From NCBI RefSeq assembly GCF_012328925.1, contig NZ_JAAXLS010000001.1:186001-250000 (forward strand): a stretch of DNA of 64,000 nt. Reading direction: 5' to 3'. The notes below the pieces were generated by a model. That model saw nothing but the letters and a program-made list of their open reading frames with translations, did no database searches and had not been told where the DNA came from. A program made the position numbers and the translations under genes. Origin of the DNA: Amycolatopsis acididurans (GTDB lineage Bacteria > Actinomycetota > Actinomycetes > Mycobacteriales > Pseudonocardiaceae). Positions 15,929 through 24,303 of the stretch are shown here, piece by piece. Every line of letters begins with the position of its first letter. Within the stretch, counting starts at the first letter, position 1.

Positions 15929-17275
15929 TCAGCTCAGCCGTGCGGGCAGGCGTTCGAAACCGCGCAGGATGCGGGTCCGGCGACGGTCGGCGCCGGGTTC
16001 CAGCCGCAGTCGCGGGTAGCGCTCGAACAGCACCCGCAGGCCCACCTCGCCTTCCATCCTGGCCAGCGAGGCACCGAGGCAGTAGTGCCGTCCCGCGGAG
16101 AACGACAGGTGGTCGCGGGCGTTGTCGCGGCGCACGTCGAACGTGGCGGGATCGGCGAACAGGGCCGGATCGCGGTTCGCCCCCGCCAGGATCGTGGTCA
16201 CCACCGAGCCCTCGCGCACGCGCACACCCGCGACCTCGGTGTCCCGCGCGCAGGTCCGCCCCGTCAGCAGCACGGGGGGATCCAGCCGAAGGATCTCCTC
16301 GACCGCGCCCGGCCACAGCGCGGGATCGGACTGGACCGCGGCCAGCTGATCGGGATGCCGCCGCAGCAGGTTGATGCCGTTGCCCAGCAGGTTCACCGTG
16401 GTCTCGAAACCCGCGGCGAGCACGAGCCCCGCGGTGGCCCGCAGCTCCTGGTCGTTGAGCCCGACGCCGTTCTCGCGGGCGGCCACGAGCTGGCTGAGCA
16501 GGTTGTCGCCGGGGTTGGCGCGCAGGTGATCCAGGTGCTCACCGAGCCACGCGTCGAACTCGGCGAGCGCGGCCTCGACGGCGCGGAACTGCCGCCAGGA
16601 CAAGCCGAGATCCAGGCTCGGCGCCGCGGCACCGCCCAGTTCGAGCACGCGTTGCCGTTGTTCCGCCGGCACGCCGAGGATCTCGGCGATCACCGTCACC
16701 GGAAGCAGGCTGCAGTAGGCCTCGACGAGATCCACCGGGCCGGCGGGATCGATCGCGTCGAGCAGTTCGTTCGTGATCTGCTCGGTGCGCTCGCGTAGCT
16801 TCTCCACCGCGCGCACGGTGAACACGCGGGTGACGAGCTTGCGGTAGCGCGTGTGATCCGGCGGCTCGGTCACCAGCAGCGACGGCGGCGCGACCGGATG
16901 CAGGGTGCTCCTGGCCGACCACTCGCCGAGCCGGGCCAGCGGGCCGTTGTCGGTCGCGCCGACGCCGGAGCGGAAGTCGTTGCTGGTGAGCACTTCCCGG
17001 ACCGTCGAGTGCGTCGCGGTGACGTAGGCGAACTGGGTTTTGACCAGCGGCCCGCGGGAGCGGATCTCTTCGAACAGCCCGTGCAACTCGGCGGTGGACG
17101 AGGTGCTCGCCGCGTTGACCAGCCGTGCCTGCAGATCCCCTCGGCGGAGGGCCGCACGCAGCGCGGTGCGGGGAAGCCCATGGTTGAGGCCCCACCGCAC
17201 GACCGGTTTCGCGCCTTCGCGTACCCGTGCGGCCAATCCGTCCGCCCGCGTCCGCTCCGCCGGTTTCGTGATCAC
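15929..17275 (-). CDS. Cytochrome P450
   Basis: The 448-residue bacterial class I P450 has the I-helix oxygen-binding motif AAGFETT, the ExxR motif in EEILRLDPP and the heme-thiolate motif FSAGRHYCLGA. The start is set at the GTG at 17275 because GGGGAGG lies seven bases upstream; the longer frame to 17311 would run through a 20-base palindrome that looks like an operator. No ferredoxin or reductase is adjacent, so electrons must come from elsewhere. Substrate unknown; the N-terminal 50 residues are Arg-rich and unlike the catabolic P450 at 43.5 kb. Confidence 0.88.
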   Translation of the reverse strand: MITKPAERTRADGLAARVREGAKPVVRWGLNHGLPRTALRAALRRGDLQARLVNAASTSSTAELHGLFEEIRSRGPLVKTQFAYVTATHSTVREVLTSNDFRSGVGATDNGPLARLGEWSARSTLHPVAPPSLLVTEPPDHTRYRKLVTRVFTVRAVEKLRERTEQITNELLDAIDPAGPVDLVEAYCSLLPVTVIAEILGVPAEQRQRVLELGGAAAPSLDLGLSWRQFRAVEAALAEFDAWLGEHLDHLRANPGDNLLSQLVAARENGVGLNDQELRATAGLVLAAGFETTVNLLGNGINLLRRHPDQLAAVQSDPALWPGAVEEILRLDPPVLLTGRTCARDTEVAGVRVREGSVVTTILAGANRDPALFADPATFDVRRDNARDHLSFSAGRHYCLGASLARMEGEVGLRVLFERYPRLRLEPGADRRRTRILRGFERLPARLS

Positions 17276-17291
17276 CACGCCGCCTCCCCGT

Positions 17292-17311
17292 GTGGTACGT
17301 CTGCGTACCAC
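17292..17311. promoter_or_regulatory. Perfect 8-4-8 palindrome, candidate operator of the P450 gene
   Basis: GTGGTACGTCTGCGTACCAC is an exact inverted repeat 16 bases upstream of the P450 start codon. Its size fits a TetR- or GntR-type operator. No matching regulator gene is adjacent. The rest of 17312-17448 holds nothing I can support. Confidence 0.5.
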
Positions 17312-17448
17312 GAACGATAGGCGCGACCCGCGAGACGGTCAAGCGAGCGCTGTGAAACGAGCCTTGCCCGTGAGGACGACGGGTGCGTGACCGCCGGTCC
17401 GGTGTGTGACCCGCGGACACGGCGGCACCGCCCGCGGGCCCGCGAACC

Positions 17449-19188
17449 CTAGGGACGCGGGATGTTGCGCAGGTTCGAGCGCGCCAGGTCGACCATCTTG
17501 CCGACCCCGCCGGTGAGCACGACCTTGCTCGCGGCCAGCATGAAGCCCTTGAGCTGGCCACCGGTGATATGCGGCGGGATGGACAGCGCGTTGGGATCGG
17601 TGACGACGTCGACCAGTGCGGGCCCGGGATGCGCGAACGCCTCGGCGAGCGCGTCGGCGACCCCCTGCGGTTCGGTGACGCGGATTCCGTGCAGGCCCGC
17701 GGCACGCGCGATCGCGGCGTAGTCCACGGCGGCGTGATCGGTCTGGTAGTCGGGCAGGCCGTCGACCAGCATCTCCAGCTTCACCATGCCGAGCGAGGAG
17801 TTGTTGAACACCACGATCTTCACCGGCAGATCGTGCAGCCGCACGGTGAGCAGTTCGCCCATGAGCATGCCGAGCCCGCCGTCACCGGACAGCGAGATCA
17901 CCTGCCTGCCCGGGTGCGCGAGCTGCGCGCCGATCGCGTGCGGCAGCGCGTTGGCCATGCTGCCGTGCAGGAAGGACCCGATGACCCGGCGGCGCCCGTT
18001 CGGCGTGATGTAGCGCGCGGCCCACACGTTGCACATGCCGGTGTCGACGGTGAACACCGCGTCGTCGTCGGCGAGATCGTCCAGGACGTCGGCGGCGTAC
18101 TCGGGGTGGATCGGCACGTGGCGTTCGACGTTGCGGGTGTAGGCGTCGACGACCTGCTCCAGCGAGCGCGCGTGCTCACGCAGCATGTCGTCCAGGAACG
18201 TGCGGTCGTCCTTCTGCTTGACCAAGGGCAGCACCGCGCGCAGCGTCTCCCGCACGTCGCCGTGCACACCGAGCTCCAGCGGCGTGCGCCGGCCGAGCCG
18301 GGAGGCGTCGTGGTCGATCTGGACGGTGTGCGCCTGCGGCAGGAAGCCGTCGTAGGGAAAGTCGGTGCCGACCAGGAGCAGCAGGTCGGCGTCATTCGTC
18401 GCGCGGTAGCAGGCACCGTAGCCGAGCAGGCCGCTCATCCCCACGTCGTAGGGATTGTCGAACTGGATCCATTCCTTGCCCCGCAAGGAATGCCCGATCG
18501 GCGAGTGCAGTCTGCCCGCCAGCTCCATGACCTCGGCGTGCGCGCCACGCACCCCGGCGCCGCAGAACAGCGTCACGCTGCTCGCCTCGTTGAGCTTGTG
18601 GGCCAGCGCGTCGATCTGCTCCGGCGGCGGCGTGACCGTGGCGCGCCCGGTGACGAACGAGCTCGTGCCCGCCGGGGCCGGGACGTCGAGATGCGCGACG
18701 TCGCCGGGCAGCACGATGACCGAGACCTCGCGGCGGGACAGCGCGTGCTGGATCGCGATGCGCGGCACTCTCGGCAGCTGCCCGGGCCGGGTGATCTGCT
18801 CGCAGTAGCCGCTGCAGTCGACGAACAGCCGCTCCGGATGGGTTTCCTGGAAGAACGACGTGCCCACCTGCGTGGCCGGGATGTGCGAGGCCAGCGCGAG
18901 CACCGGCACGCCCGAGCGCTGGGCGTCGTAAAGCCCCTGCAGCAGATGGGTGTTGCCGGGCCCGCAGCTGCCCGCGCACACCGCGAGCCGCCCGGTCAGC
19001 TCGGCCTCGGCGGCGGCCGCGAACGCGCCTGCCTCCTCGTTGCGCACGTGCACCCATTCGATGCCCTCGGTGCGGCGGATCGCGTCGACCACCGGGTTGA
19101 GACTGTCGCCCACCACCCCGTAAATGCGGGAGACCCCGGCCTGGACGAGTATCTGGACGAACTGCTCGGCGACGGTCTGTCGCGCCAT
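17449..19188 (-). CDS. poxB: Pyruvate dehydrogenase (quinone), PoxB-like
   Basis: The 579-residue ThDP/FAD enzyme starts MARQTVAEQFVQILVQAG, has the activating Glu in HVRNEEAGAFAA, the FAD-region segments GTDFPYDGFLPQ and QIDHDASRLGRR, and the ThDP motif GDGGLGML with NNSSLGMV. Overall it fits PoxB (pyruvate + quinone + water to acetate + CO2), a peripheral membrane enzyme. Pyruvate-oxidase-like alternatives using oxygen cannot be excluded. The start at 19188 is chosen by family alignment; the reading frame stays open for a further 1.3 kb only because the next gene shares the compositional bias. Confidence 0.85.
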   Translation of the reverse strand: MARQTVAEQFVQILVQAGVSRIYGVVGDSLNPVVDAIRRTEGIEWVHVRNEEAGAFAAAAEAELTGRLAVCAGSCGPGNTHLLQGLYDAQRSGVPVLALASHIPATQVGTSFFQETHPERLFVDCSGYCEQITRPGQLPRVPRIAIQHALSRREVSVIVLPGDVAHLDVPAPAGTSSFVTGRATVTPPPEQIDALAHKLNEASSVTLFCGAGVRGAHAEVMELAGRLHSPIGHSLRGKEWIQFDNPYDVGMSGLLGYGACYRATNDADLLLLVGTDFPYDGFLPQAHTVQIDHDASRLGRRTPLELGVHGDVRETLRAVLPLVKQKDDRTFLDDMLREHARSLEQVVDAYTRNVERHVPIHPEYAADVLDDLADDDAVFTVDTGMCNVWAARYITPNGRRRVIGSFLHGSMANALPHAIGAQLAHPGRQVISLSGDGGLGMLMGELLTVRLHDLPVKIVVFNNSSLGMVKLEMLVDGLPDYQTDHAAVDYAAIARAAGLHGIRVTEPQGVADALAEAFAHPGPALVDVVTDPNALSIPPHITGGQLKGFMLAASKVVLTGGVGKMVDLARSNLRNIPRP

Positions 19189-19256
19189 ACGGGCTGCCCC
19201 TCTCGCTGTCGCTGGCCTGAGCCGATTGTCACCGCCGGGGCCGGTTCCCGCAGGGT

Positions 19257-20222
19257 CTACGGCCGCCAGGCCCGCACCTCGGCCAGATACCGCTCCCGCG
19301 CCTGAGCGGTCACAAAGGACGATTCGAACGAGTTCGCGGCCAGCAGCCGCAGCTGGTCCTCGGACAGGCGCAGGGCCGCCAGGTTGGCGGTGACGTAGCC
19401 GCCGAAGTAGGCCGGATCGTCCGAATGCACCGAGACGTTGAGGCCTTCGGCGAGCATGGCGGGCAGTGGATGGTGCGCGATGTCCGGCACACAGCCCAGC
19501 CGCACGTTGGACAGCGGGCACACGGTCAGCGGCACCCGCTCCCGCCGTAGCCGTGCGACCAGATCGGGATCCTCCATCGCGCGGATGCCATGGTCCACGC
19601 GCCGCACGCCGAGAACGTCGAGCGCCTCGCGCACATAAGCGGGCGGGCCCTCCTCGCCCGCGTGCGCGACCGGTTCGAGGCCCAGCTTCCGTGCCGCGGC
19701 GAACACCGTCGCGAACTTCGACGGCGGATGCCCGATCTCGGCCGAGTCCAGCCCGACCCCGACGATGTCGTCGAGATGCGGTTCGGCCCGCCGCAGGGTC
19801 TCCTCGGCCGAATCGGCGGACTGGTCGCGCAGGAAGCACAGGATCAGCTTGGCCGAGACCTCCGGGAACTCGCCGATGGCTCCGGAAAGCCCTTCCACCA
19901 CCGCGGACATCGGCACCCCGCGGGCGAGGTGGGCCTGCGGGTCGAAGAAGATCTCGGCGTGGCGCACGCCCTGCTCCGGGCAGCGCCGCAGGTACGCGGC
20001 CGCGAGATCGTGGAAATCGCGTGTGGTGCGCAGGACCGCCATGTTCGCGTAGTAGATGTCCAAAAAGGACTGGAGATCGGCGAACCGGTAACGCGCCCGC
20101 AGATCGTCGATATCGCGATAGGGCAGCGCCACGTCGTTGCGCCGGGCCAGCTCGAACACCATCTCGGGTTCGAGCGTGCCCTCGATGTGCAGGTGCAGCT
20201 CGGCCTTGGGCAGGACGGTCAC
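19257..20222 (-). CDS. Adenosine deaminase family enzyme (possibly adenine deaminase)
   Basis: The 321-residue amidohydrolase begins with GTG (VTVLPKAELHLHIEG). Zinc ligands and catalytic residues are in place: His10 and His12 (HLHIEG), HAGEEGPP near 190, the RRVDHGIR motif and SDDPAYFGG near 265. The VGLDSAEIGHPPSKF and FFDPQAH segments resemble the actinobacterial and Pseudomonas branch shown to act on adenine as well as classical adenosine deaminases, so adenine deamination to hypoxanthine is a real alternative. Purine salvage, cytoplasmic. Upstream of poxB on the same strand with a 68-base gap. Confidence 0.85.
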   Translation of the reverse strand: MTVLPKAELHLHIEGTLEPEMVFELARRNDVALPYRDIDDLRARYRFADLQSFLDIYYANMAVLRTTRDFHDLAAAYLRRCPEQGVRHAEIFFDPQAHLARGVPMSAVVEGLSGAIGEFPEVSAKLILCFLRDQSADSAEETLRRAEPHLDDIVGVGLDSAEIGHPPSKFATVFAAARKLGLEPVAHAGEEGPPAYVREALDVLGVRRVDHGIRAMEDPDLVARLRRERVPLTVCPLSNVRLGCVPDIAHHPLPAMLAEGLNVSVHSDDPAYFGGYVTANLAALRLSEDQLRLLAANSFESSFVTAQARERYLAEVRAWRP

Positions 20223-20383
20223 GGTCGGAGACGCTACCGGCGCCTGCGGGTCCGGCGCATCGGCCCCTCGCCGTCCGGCAGCAGGGAAGGCTCGGCCGAT
20301 CGGAGCAATCCGGCACCGGAAGCGAACGAACCGGACGGGTCCGGCGTGCACTACCTGAATCGGACGAAACGGGAGGGTGGGCG

Positions 20384-20554
20384 ATGGGGCTGTTGTGGTG
20401 GCGCAAGAAGAAGGACGACAAGCCGTCCTCGCGGAAGAAGGCGCTGCGCGAACTGCGCGGCGCGCAGCGGGACATCCGCCGGGCCGAAGGCGGCCTGTCC
20501 CGCAACAGCCGAGACGGCGGCTGGAGTTCGGGCGGCGACACGGGCGGCTACTGA
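20384..20554 (+). CDS. Small basic hypothetical protein
   Basis: The 56-residue product starts MGLLWWRKKKDDKPSS, has a Lys/Arg-rich helical middle (KKALRELRGAQRDIRRAEGG) and a Gly/Ser tail ending GGDTGGY. A GGGAGGG ribosome binding site lies about six bases upstream. The tryptophan-lysine start suggests peripheral membrane contact. Function unknown. Confidence 0.5.
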   Translation: MGLLWWRKKKDDKPSSRKKALRELRGAQRDIRRAEGGLSRNSRDGGWSSGGDTGGY

Positions 20555-20578
20555 CCCCGGACCGGGACGGCCACCCTG

Positions 20579-20607
20579 TTGCCACCCGGCACGCCTGCCC
20601 GTATCTT
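20579..20607 (+). promoter_or_regulatory. Candidate promoter of the araC-type gene
   Basis: TTGCCA (20579-20584), a 17-base spacer and TATCTT (20602-20607) lie 44 bases upstream of the regulator start codon. Confidence 0.5.
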
Positions 20608-20650
20608 GGACCGCAATTGCTATCCGAACGGTCGGTCATTAAAGGGCAGT

Positions 20651-21577
20651 ATGATGACGTCGGTCAACGTGGACGAGCACGTCGCCTCGTTCGAGGCGCT
20701 CGCGTCGGAGGCGTTCGCCCCGCTGCGGGTGCGGCCCCTGCGTGCGGGCGCTTTCGAGGGAACGATCCGCGCGGCGACCGCCGGTGACGTGGTGGTCACC
20801 CGCATCCGCTGCGCGCCCTGCCAGGTGCGGCGGCTGCCGCGCCTGATCAGCTCCACCGACCGGGACCTGGTCAAGGCGACCGTGGTGACCGCGGGGCGCG
20901 GGCAGGTCGAGCAGGACGGCCGCCGGTGCGTGCTTCGCCCCGGCGACCTGGTCAACTACGCCACCGACCGGCCGTACGAGCTGACCTTCACCGAGCCCTA
21001 CGACATCACGGTGGTGGCCGTGCCGAAACCGCTGCTCGGCGCGCACGTCGACGGCCTCGCCGCCAGCACCGCGGTCGCCGTGCCCACCTCGCACGGGGTG
21101 CAGCGCGTCGTCGGCGGCTTCTTCCGCACCATCACCGACGTGCTCGGCGACGGCGCGGAGGGGTTCGCCGGGGACGCGGGACGGTATTTGACCGACGCGC
21201 TGGTGTCGATGGTGATCTCCGAGCTGACGGAGCTGCGGCCCCGGCACGGCGAGGATCTCGCGGACCGGATCCTGGCGCATTGCCTTGCCCGGCTGGGCGA
21301 TCCGGAGCTCAGCGTCGAGTCGGTGGCCAGGGCGCACCACGTTTCGGTGCGTTATCTGCACAAGATGTTCCAGTCGCGGTCGCTGACGCTTTCGGCCTGG
21401 ATCCGGCGCGAGCGGCTGATGCGGATCCGGCGGGATCTGGCCGACCCGGCGCTCGCCGAGCGCACGGTGGCCGCGATCGCGGCGAGGTGGGGCGTGCTCG
21501 ACGCGACCCACCTCAGCCGCGCGCTGAAGGCCGAGTTCGGCCGGACCGCGGCTGAAATCCGGCGGACGGCGCGGTGA
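20651..21577 (+). CDS. AraC family transcriptional regulator
   Basis: The 308-residue protein has an N-terminal cupin-like ligand-binding domain (AraC-binding-like type, residues about 30-180) and a C-terminal double helix-turn-helix (LSVESVARAHHVSVRYLHKMF, then WIRRERLMRIRRDL and AAIAARWGVLDATHLSRALK). The ATG at 20651 follows AAAGGGC. It converges on the aldehyde and alcohol dehydrogenase operon and probably activates it; a 22-base direct repeat typical of AraC sites lies upstream of that operon. Confidence 0.85.
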   Translation: MMTSVNVDEHVASFEALASEAFAPLRVRPLRAGAFEGTIRAATAGDVVVTRIRCAPCQVRRLPRLISSTDRDLVKATVVTAGRGQVEQDGRRCVLRPGDLVNYATDRPYELTFTEPYDITVVAVPKPLLGAHVDGLAASTAVAVPTSHGVQRVVGGFFRTITDVLGDGAEGFAGDAGRYLTDALVSMVISELTELRPRHGEDLADRILAHCLARLGDPELSVESVARAHHVSVRYLHKMFQSRSLTLSAWIRRERLMRIRRDLADPALAERTVAAIAARWGVLDATHLSRALKAEFGRTAAEIRRTAR

Positions 21578-21602
21578 CCGCACGCCGCCCGCCGGAGCCT
21601 GC

Positions 21603-23033
21603 TCAGGCCAGGCTGGTCCAGATGGACTTGACCTCGGTGAAGGCTTCGATGGCCTCCCAGCCCATCTCGCGGCCGAGGCCGGAGGACTTCATGCCGCCCC
21701 ACGCGGCGCCCGCGTCCAGCAGCGGCGGCATGTTGATCCACACGGTGCCCGCCTTGACCTGGTGCGCTAGCCGGTTCGCGGTGCCGATGTCGCGCGACCA
21801 GATGTAGGCGGCCAGCCCGTAGTCGGTGTCGTTGGCGCGGACGGCCAGCTCCTCCGGGTCGTCGTAGGGCAGCACCGTCAGCACCGGGCCGAAGATCTCC
21901 TCACGGGCGATCCGCATGTCCTGCGTGACGTTGCCGAACACGGTCGGCCGGTAGAAGTAGCCGCCGGCCAGTTCGCCGTCGGCGCGGCTGCCGCCGGCGA
22001 GCAACTGCGCGCCCTCTTCCTTGCCGATGCGGACGTAGGAGTCGATCTGCTCGAGCTGCTCCAGCGACACGACCGGGCCCAGTTGCGCGGTCTCGTCCAG
22101 GCCGGAGCCCAGCGTCATCGAACCCGCGGCGCCGGCCATCTTCTCGGCGAACTCGTCGGAACGCTCGCGGTCGACGTAGAACCGGGTCGCGGCCGCGCAG
22201 ACCTGGCCCGAGTTGAGCAGCCCGCTCATCAGATTGCCCTCGATGACGGCGTCGATGTCGGCGTCCGCGGCGATGATGCTGGGCGCCTTGCCGCCGAGTT
22301 CCAGCGACACCTTCTTCAGCGCCCGTCCCGCCTCGGCGGCGATCTCGCGGCCCACCGCGGTCGAGCCGGTGAACGAGATCTTCGCGATCTTCGGATGCCG
22401 CACCAGCGCCTTGCCCACCTCCGGGCCGCCGGTCACGACGTTGACCACACCGGCCGGAATTCCGGCCTGCTCAAGGACTTCCGCGAGCAGCAGGGTGGTC
22501 AGCGGGGTCTGCTCGGCAGGCTTGATCACCACGGTGTTGCCGGTGGCCAGTGCCGGGGCGAGCTTCCACACGAGAATCATCAGCGGGAAGTTCCACGGCG
22601 TGATCAGCCCGCAGACGCCCAGCGGCTCGCGGCGCGTGCGGTAGTCCACATCGGGCACCGACAGCGGGGCCGTGAGGCCGGTGATCTTGGTGACCCAGCC
22701 CGCGTAGTAGCGGAAGTGCTCGACGGCGTTGGGCACCGAGAATCCGGCGCTGATCGCCAGCGGCTGGCCCTGGTCGGTGGTCTCCAGCCGGGCGAACTCG
22801 TCGGCCCGCTGCTCCAGCAGGTCGGCCACCTTGAGCAGCAGGCGGGCCCGCTGCGCGGGCAGCATCGCGGCCCATTCGGCGAACGCGTCCGCGGCTGCGC
22901 CGACAGCGGCGTCCACATCGGACGGCGTGGCCGCCGGAAGTTCCGCGATCACCTCGCCGGTGGCGGGGTTGTGCGTGGGGAAGGTGGCGCTGCCGCCGGT
23001 CCACTTCCCGTTGATGTACATGTCAGTGCGCAT
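21603..23033 (-). CDS. NAD(P)-dependent aldehyde dehydrogenase
   Basis: The 476-residue enzyme has the full ALDH set: ITPWNFPLM near the N-terminal cofactor site, the catalytic Glu in LELGGKAPS, the catalytic Cys in NSGQVCAAATR and EEIFGPVL near the C-terminus. It starts at 23033 (MRTDMYING), 16 bases after the alcohol dehydrogenase stop, so the two form an operon that would oxidise an alcohol to its acid in two steps. The substrate is not evident; the C-terminal AWGGMKSSGLGREMG fits a broad betaine-aldehyde/aliphatic group. Confidence 0.88.
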   Translation of the reverse strand: MRTDMYINGKWTGGSATFPTHNPATGEVIAELPAATPSDVDAAVGAAADAFAEWAAMLPAQRARLLLKVADLLEQRADEFARLETTDQGQPLAISAGFSVPNAVEHFRYYAGWVTKITGLTAPLSVPDVDYRTRREPLGVCGLITPWNFPLMILVWKLAPALATGNTVVIKPAEQTPLTTLLLAEVLEQAGIPAGVVNVVTGGPEVGKALVRHPKIAKISFTGSTAVGREIAAEAGRALKKVSLELGGKAPSIIAADADIDAVIEGNLMSGLLNSGQVCAAATRFYVDRERSDEFAEKMAGAAGSMTLGSGLDETAQLGPVVSLEQLEQIDSYVRIGKEEGAQLLAGGSRADGELAGGYFYRPTVFGNVTQDMRIAREEIFGPVLTVLPYDDPEELAVRANDTDYGLAAYIWSRDIGTANRLAHQVKAGTVWINMPPLLDAGAAWGGMKSSGLGREMGWEAIEAFTEVKSIWTSLA

Positions 23034-23049
23034 GACTCGCTGCTCCTGG

Positions 23050-24174
23050 TCAGTCGAAGACGATGAGGCCGCGGATGTTGCGTCCGGCGTGCATGTCCTC
23101 GTAGGCCTCGGCGACCTGGTCGAGGGTGTAGGTCTTGGTGACGAGCTCGTCGAGCTTGAGCTGCCCGGCCTGGTACATGCGCAGCAGGTTCGGGATGTCG
23201 CGGCGCGGGTTGGACTCACCGAACAGCGAACCCTGCAGCCGCTTCTGCATCAGCGTCAGGTCGCCGAGCGCGATCGGGGCGCCCGCGGCGGTGATGTCGC
23301 CGAGCCCGGTCACCACCACGGTGCCCGCCTTGCGGATCGAGGCCAGCGCCTGCCCGACGTGCTCGCCCTGGACGACGCCGATGGTGACGATCGTGGCGTC
23401 GGCGCCTTGGCCGTTGGTGATCGAGCGGGCGTAGTCGGCGGCCTCGTCGATGGACGTGTAGAAGTGCGTGGCGCCGAACTTCTTGGCCCAGTCCCGCTTT
23501 CCGGCCACCGGGTCCACGGCGACGATCGTCGTGGCGCCCGCGTGCGCCGCGCCCTGCAGCGCGTTGGCGCCGATGCCGCCGATGCCCATGACGATCACGG
23601 TGTCGCCCGGCCGGATGCCCGCGGAGTTGACCGCCGAGCCCCAGCCGGTCGGCACGCCGCAGCCGATGAGCGCGGCGACCTTCAGCGGAATGTCCTTGCC
23701 GATCTTGACGACGGAGTCGACCGAGGCGGTGGTGTATTCGCTGAACGTCGAGATGCCGCACTGCTGACCGACCGGCCGGCCGTCGAGATGCATGCGGAAG
23801 CTCGCCGGGTCGTCGGCGCGCGCCCCGGTCAGCAGCGAGGCGCCGAGGTCGCACAGGTTGGACATGCCCCGCGCGCAGAACTCGCACTTGCCGCAGGCGG
23901 GCAGGAACGAGAAGACGACGTGATCGCCGACCTCGTAGCCGGGGGTGTCCGGGCCGACGGCGGTGACGACGCCCGCGCCCTCGTGGCCGCCCGCGTACGG
24001 GTAGACGCCGACGGGCACGTCGCCGGTCGCGACGTGGTCGTCGGAGTGGCACAGGCCGGACGCGGCGAGCTTGACGGTCACCTCGCCCTGGCGCGGATCG
24101 TCGAGTTCGACCTCGACCGTCTCGTACCGGCCGGGTGCCTCGCGGACGATCGAGGTTCGGGTGGTGATCGGCAT
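23050..24174 (-). CDS. NDMA-dependent (mycofactocin-type) zinc alcohol dehydrogenase
   Basis: The 374-residue enzyme has catalytic zinc ligands Cys42 (GLCHSDDH) and His64, structural zinc ligands Cys94, 97, 100 and 108, and the dinucleotide motif GIGGIG. It shares the CHSDDH, GCGVPTGWGS and DMHAGRNIRG segments with the dehydrogenase at 5.2 kb, marking both as NDMA-dependent family members that probably hand electrons to mycofactocin. A GGAGGT ribosome binding site precedes the ATG. First gene of the operon with the aldehyde dehydrogenase; likely under AraC-type control. Confidence 0.87.
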   Translation of the reverse strand: MPITTRTSIVREAPGRYETVEVELDDPRQGEVTVKLAASGLCHSDDHVATGDVPVGVYPYAGGHEGAGVVTAVGPDTPGYEVGDHVVFSFLPACGKCEFCARGMSNLCDLGASLLTGARADDPASFRMHLDGRPVGQQCGISTFSEYTTASVDSVVKIGKDIPLKVAALIGCGVPTGWGSAVNSAGIRPGDTVIVMGIGGIGANALQGAAHAGATTIVAVDPVAGKRDWAKKFGATHFYTSIDEAADYARSITNGQGADATIVTIGVVQGEHVGQALASIRKAGTVVVTGLGDITAAGAPIALGDLTLMQKRLQGSLFGESNPRRDIPNLLRMYQAGQLKLDELVTKTYTLDQVAEAYEDMHAGRNIRGLIVFD

Positions 24175-24235
24175 TGATACCTCCAGGACAACTGCGTGTG
24201 GCCCTACTAGACCCGGGCCGGCGCGTCGTCCCTCA

Positions 24236-24270
24236 CCAATCCGCGCACGGGTACTCGCCAATTCGCGCAC
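24236..24270. promoter_or_regulatory. 22-base-spaced direct repeat, candidate AraC-type operator
   Basis: CCAATCCGCGCAC (24236-24248) and CCAATTCGCGCAC (24258-24270) differ at one base and start 22 bases (two helical turns) apart, upstream of the alcohol dehydrogenase gene. Tandem direct half-sites on one DNA face are typical of AraC-family activators, and an AraC gene lies at the far end of the same operon. Confidence 0.55.
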
Positions 24271-24303
24271 CGTATAACGGCCTATACGACCGGCCTTGCG
24301 GGC

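Noticed and set aside
15575..16798. Frame starting right after GGGAGGG at 15575
   Set aside because: The Shine-Dalgarno-like sequence touches the ATG, and the frame runs antisense through the P450 gene with shadow composition.
17449..20541. A single open frame of 1030 codons covering the PoxB-like gene and beyond
   Set aside because: Only the part from 19188 down matches PoxB; the upstream extension is an out-of-frame read of the deaminase gene kept open by high GC content.
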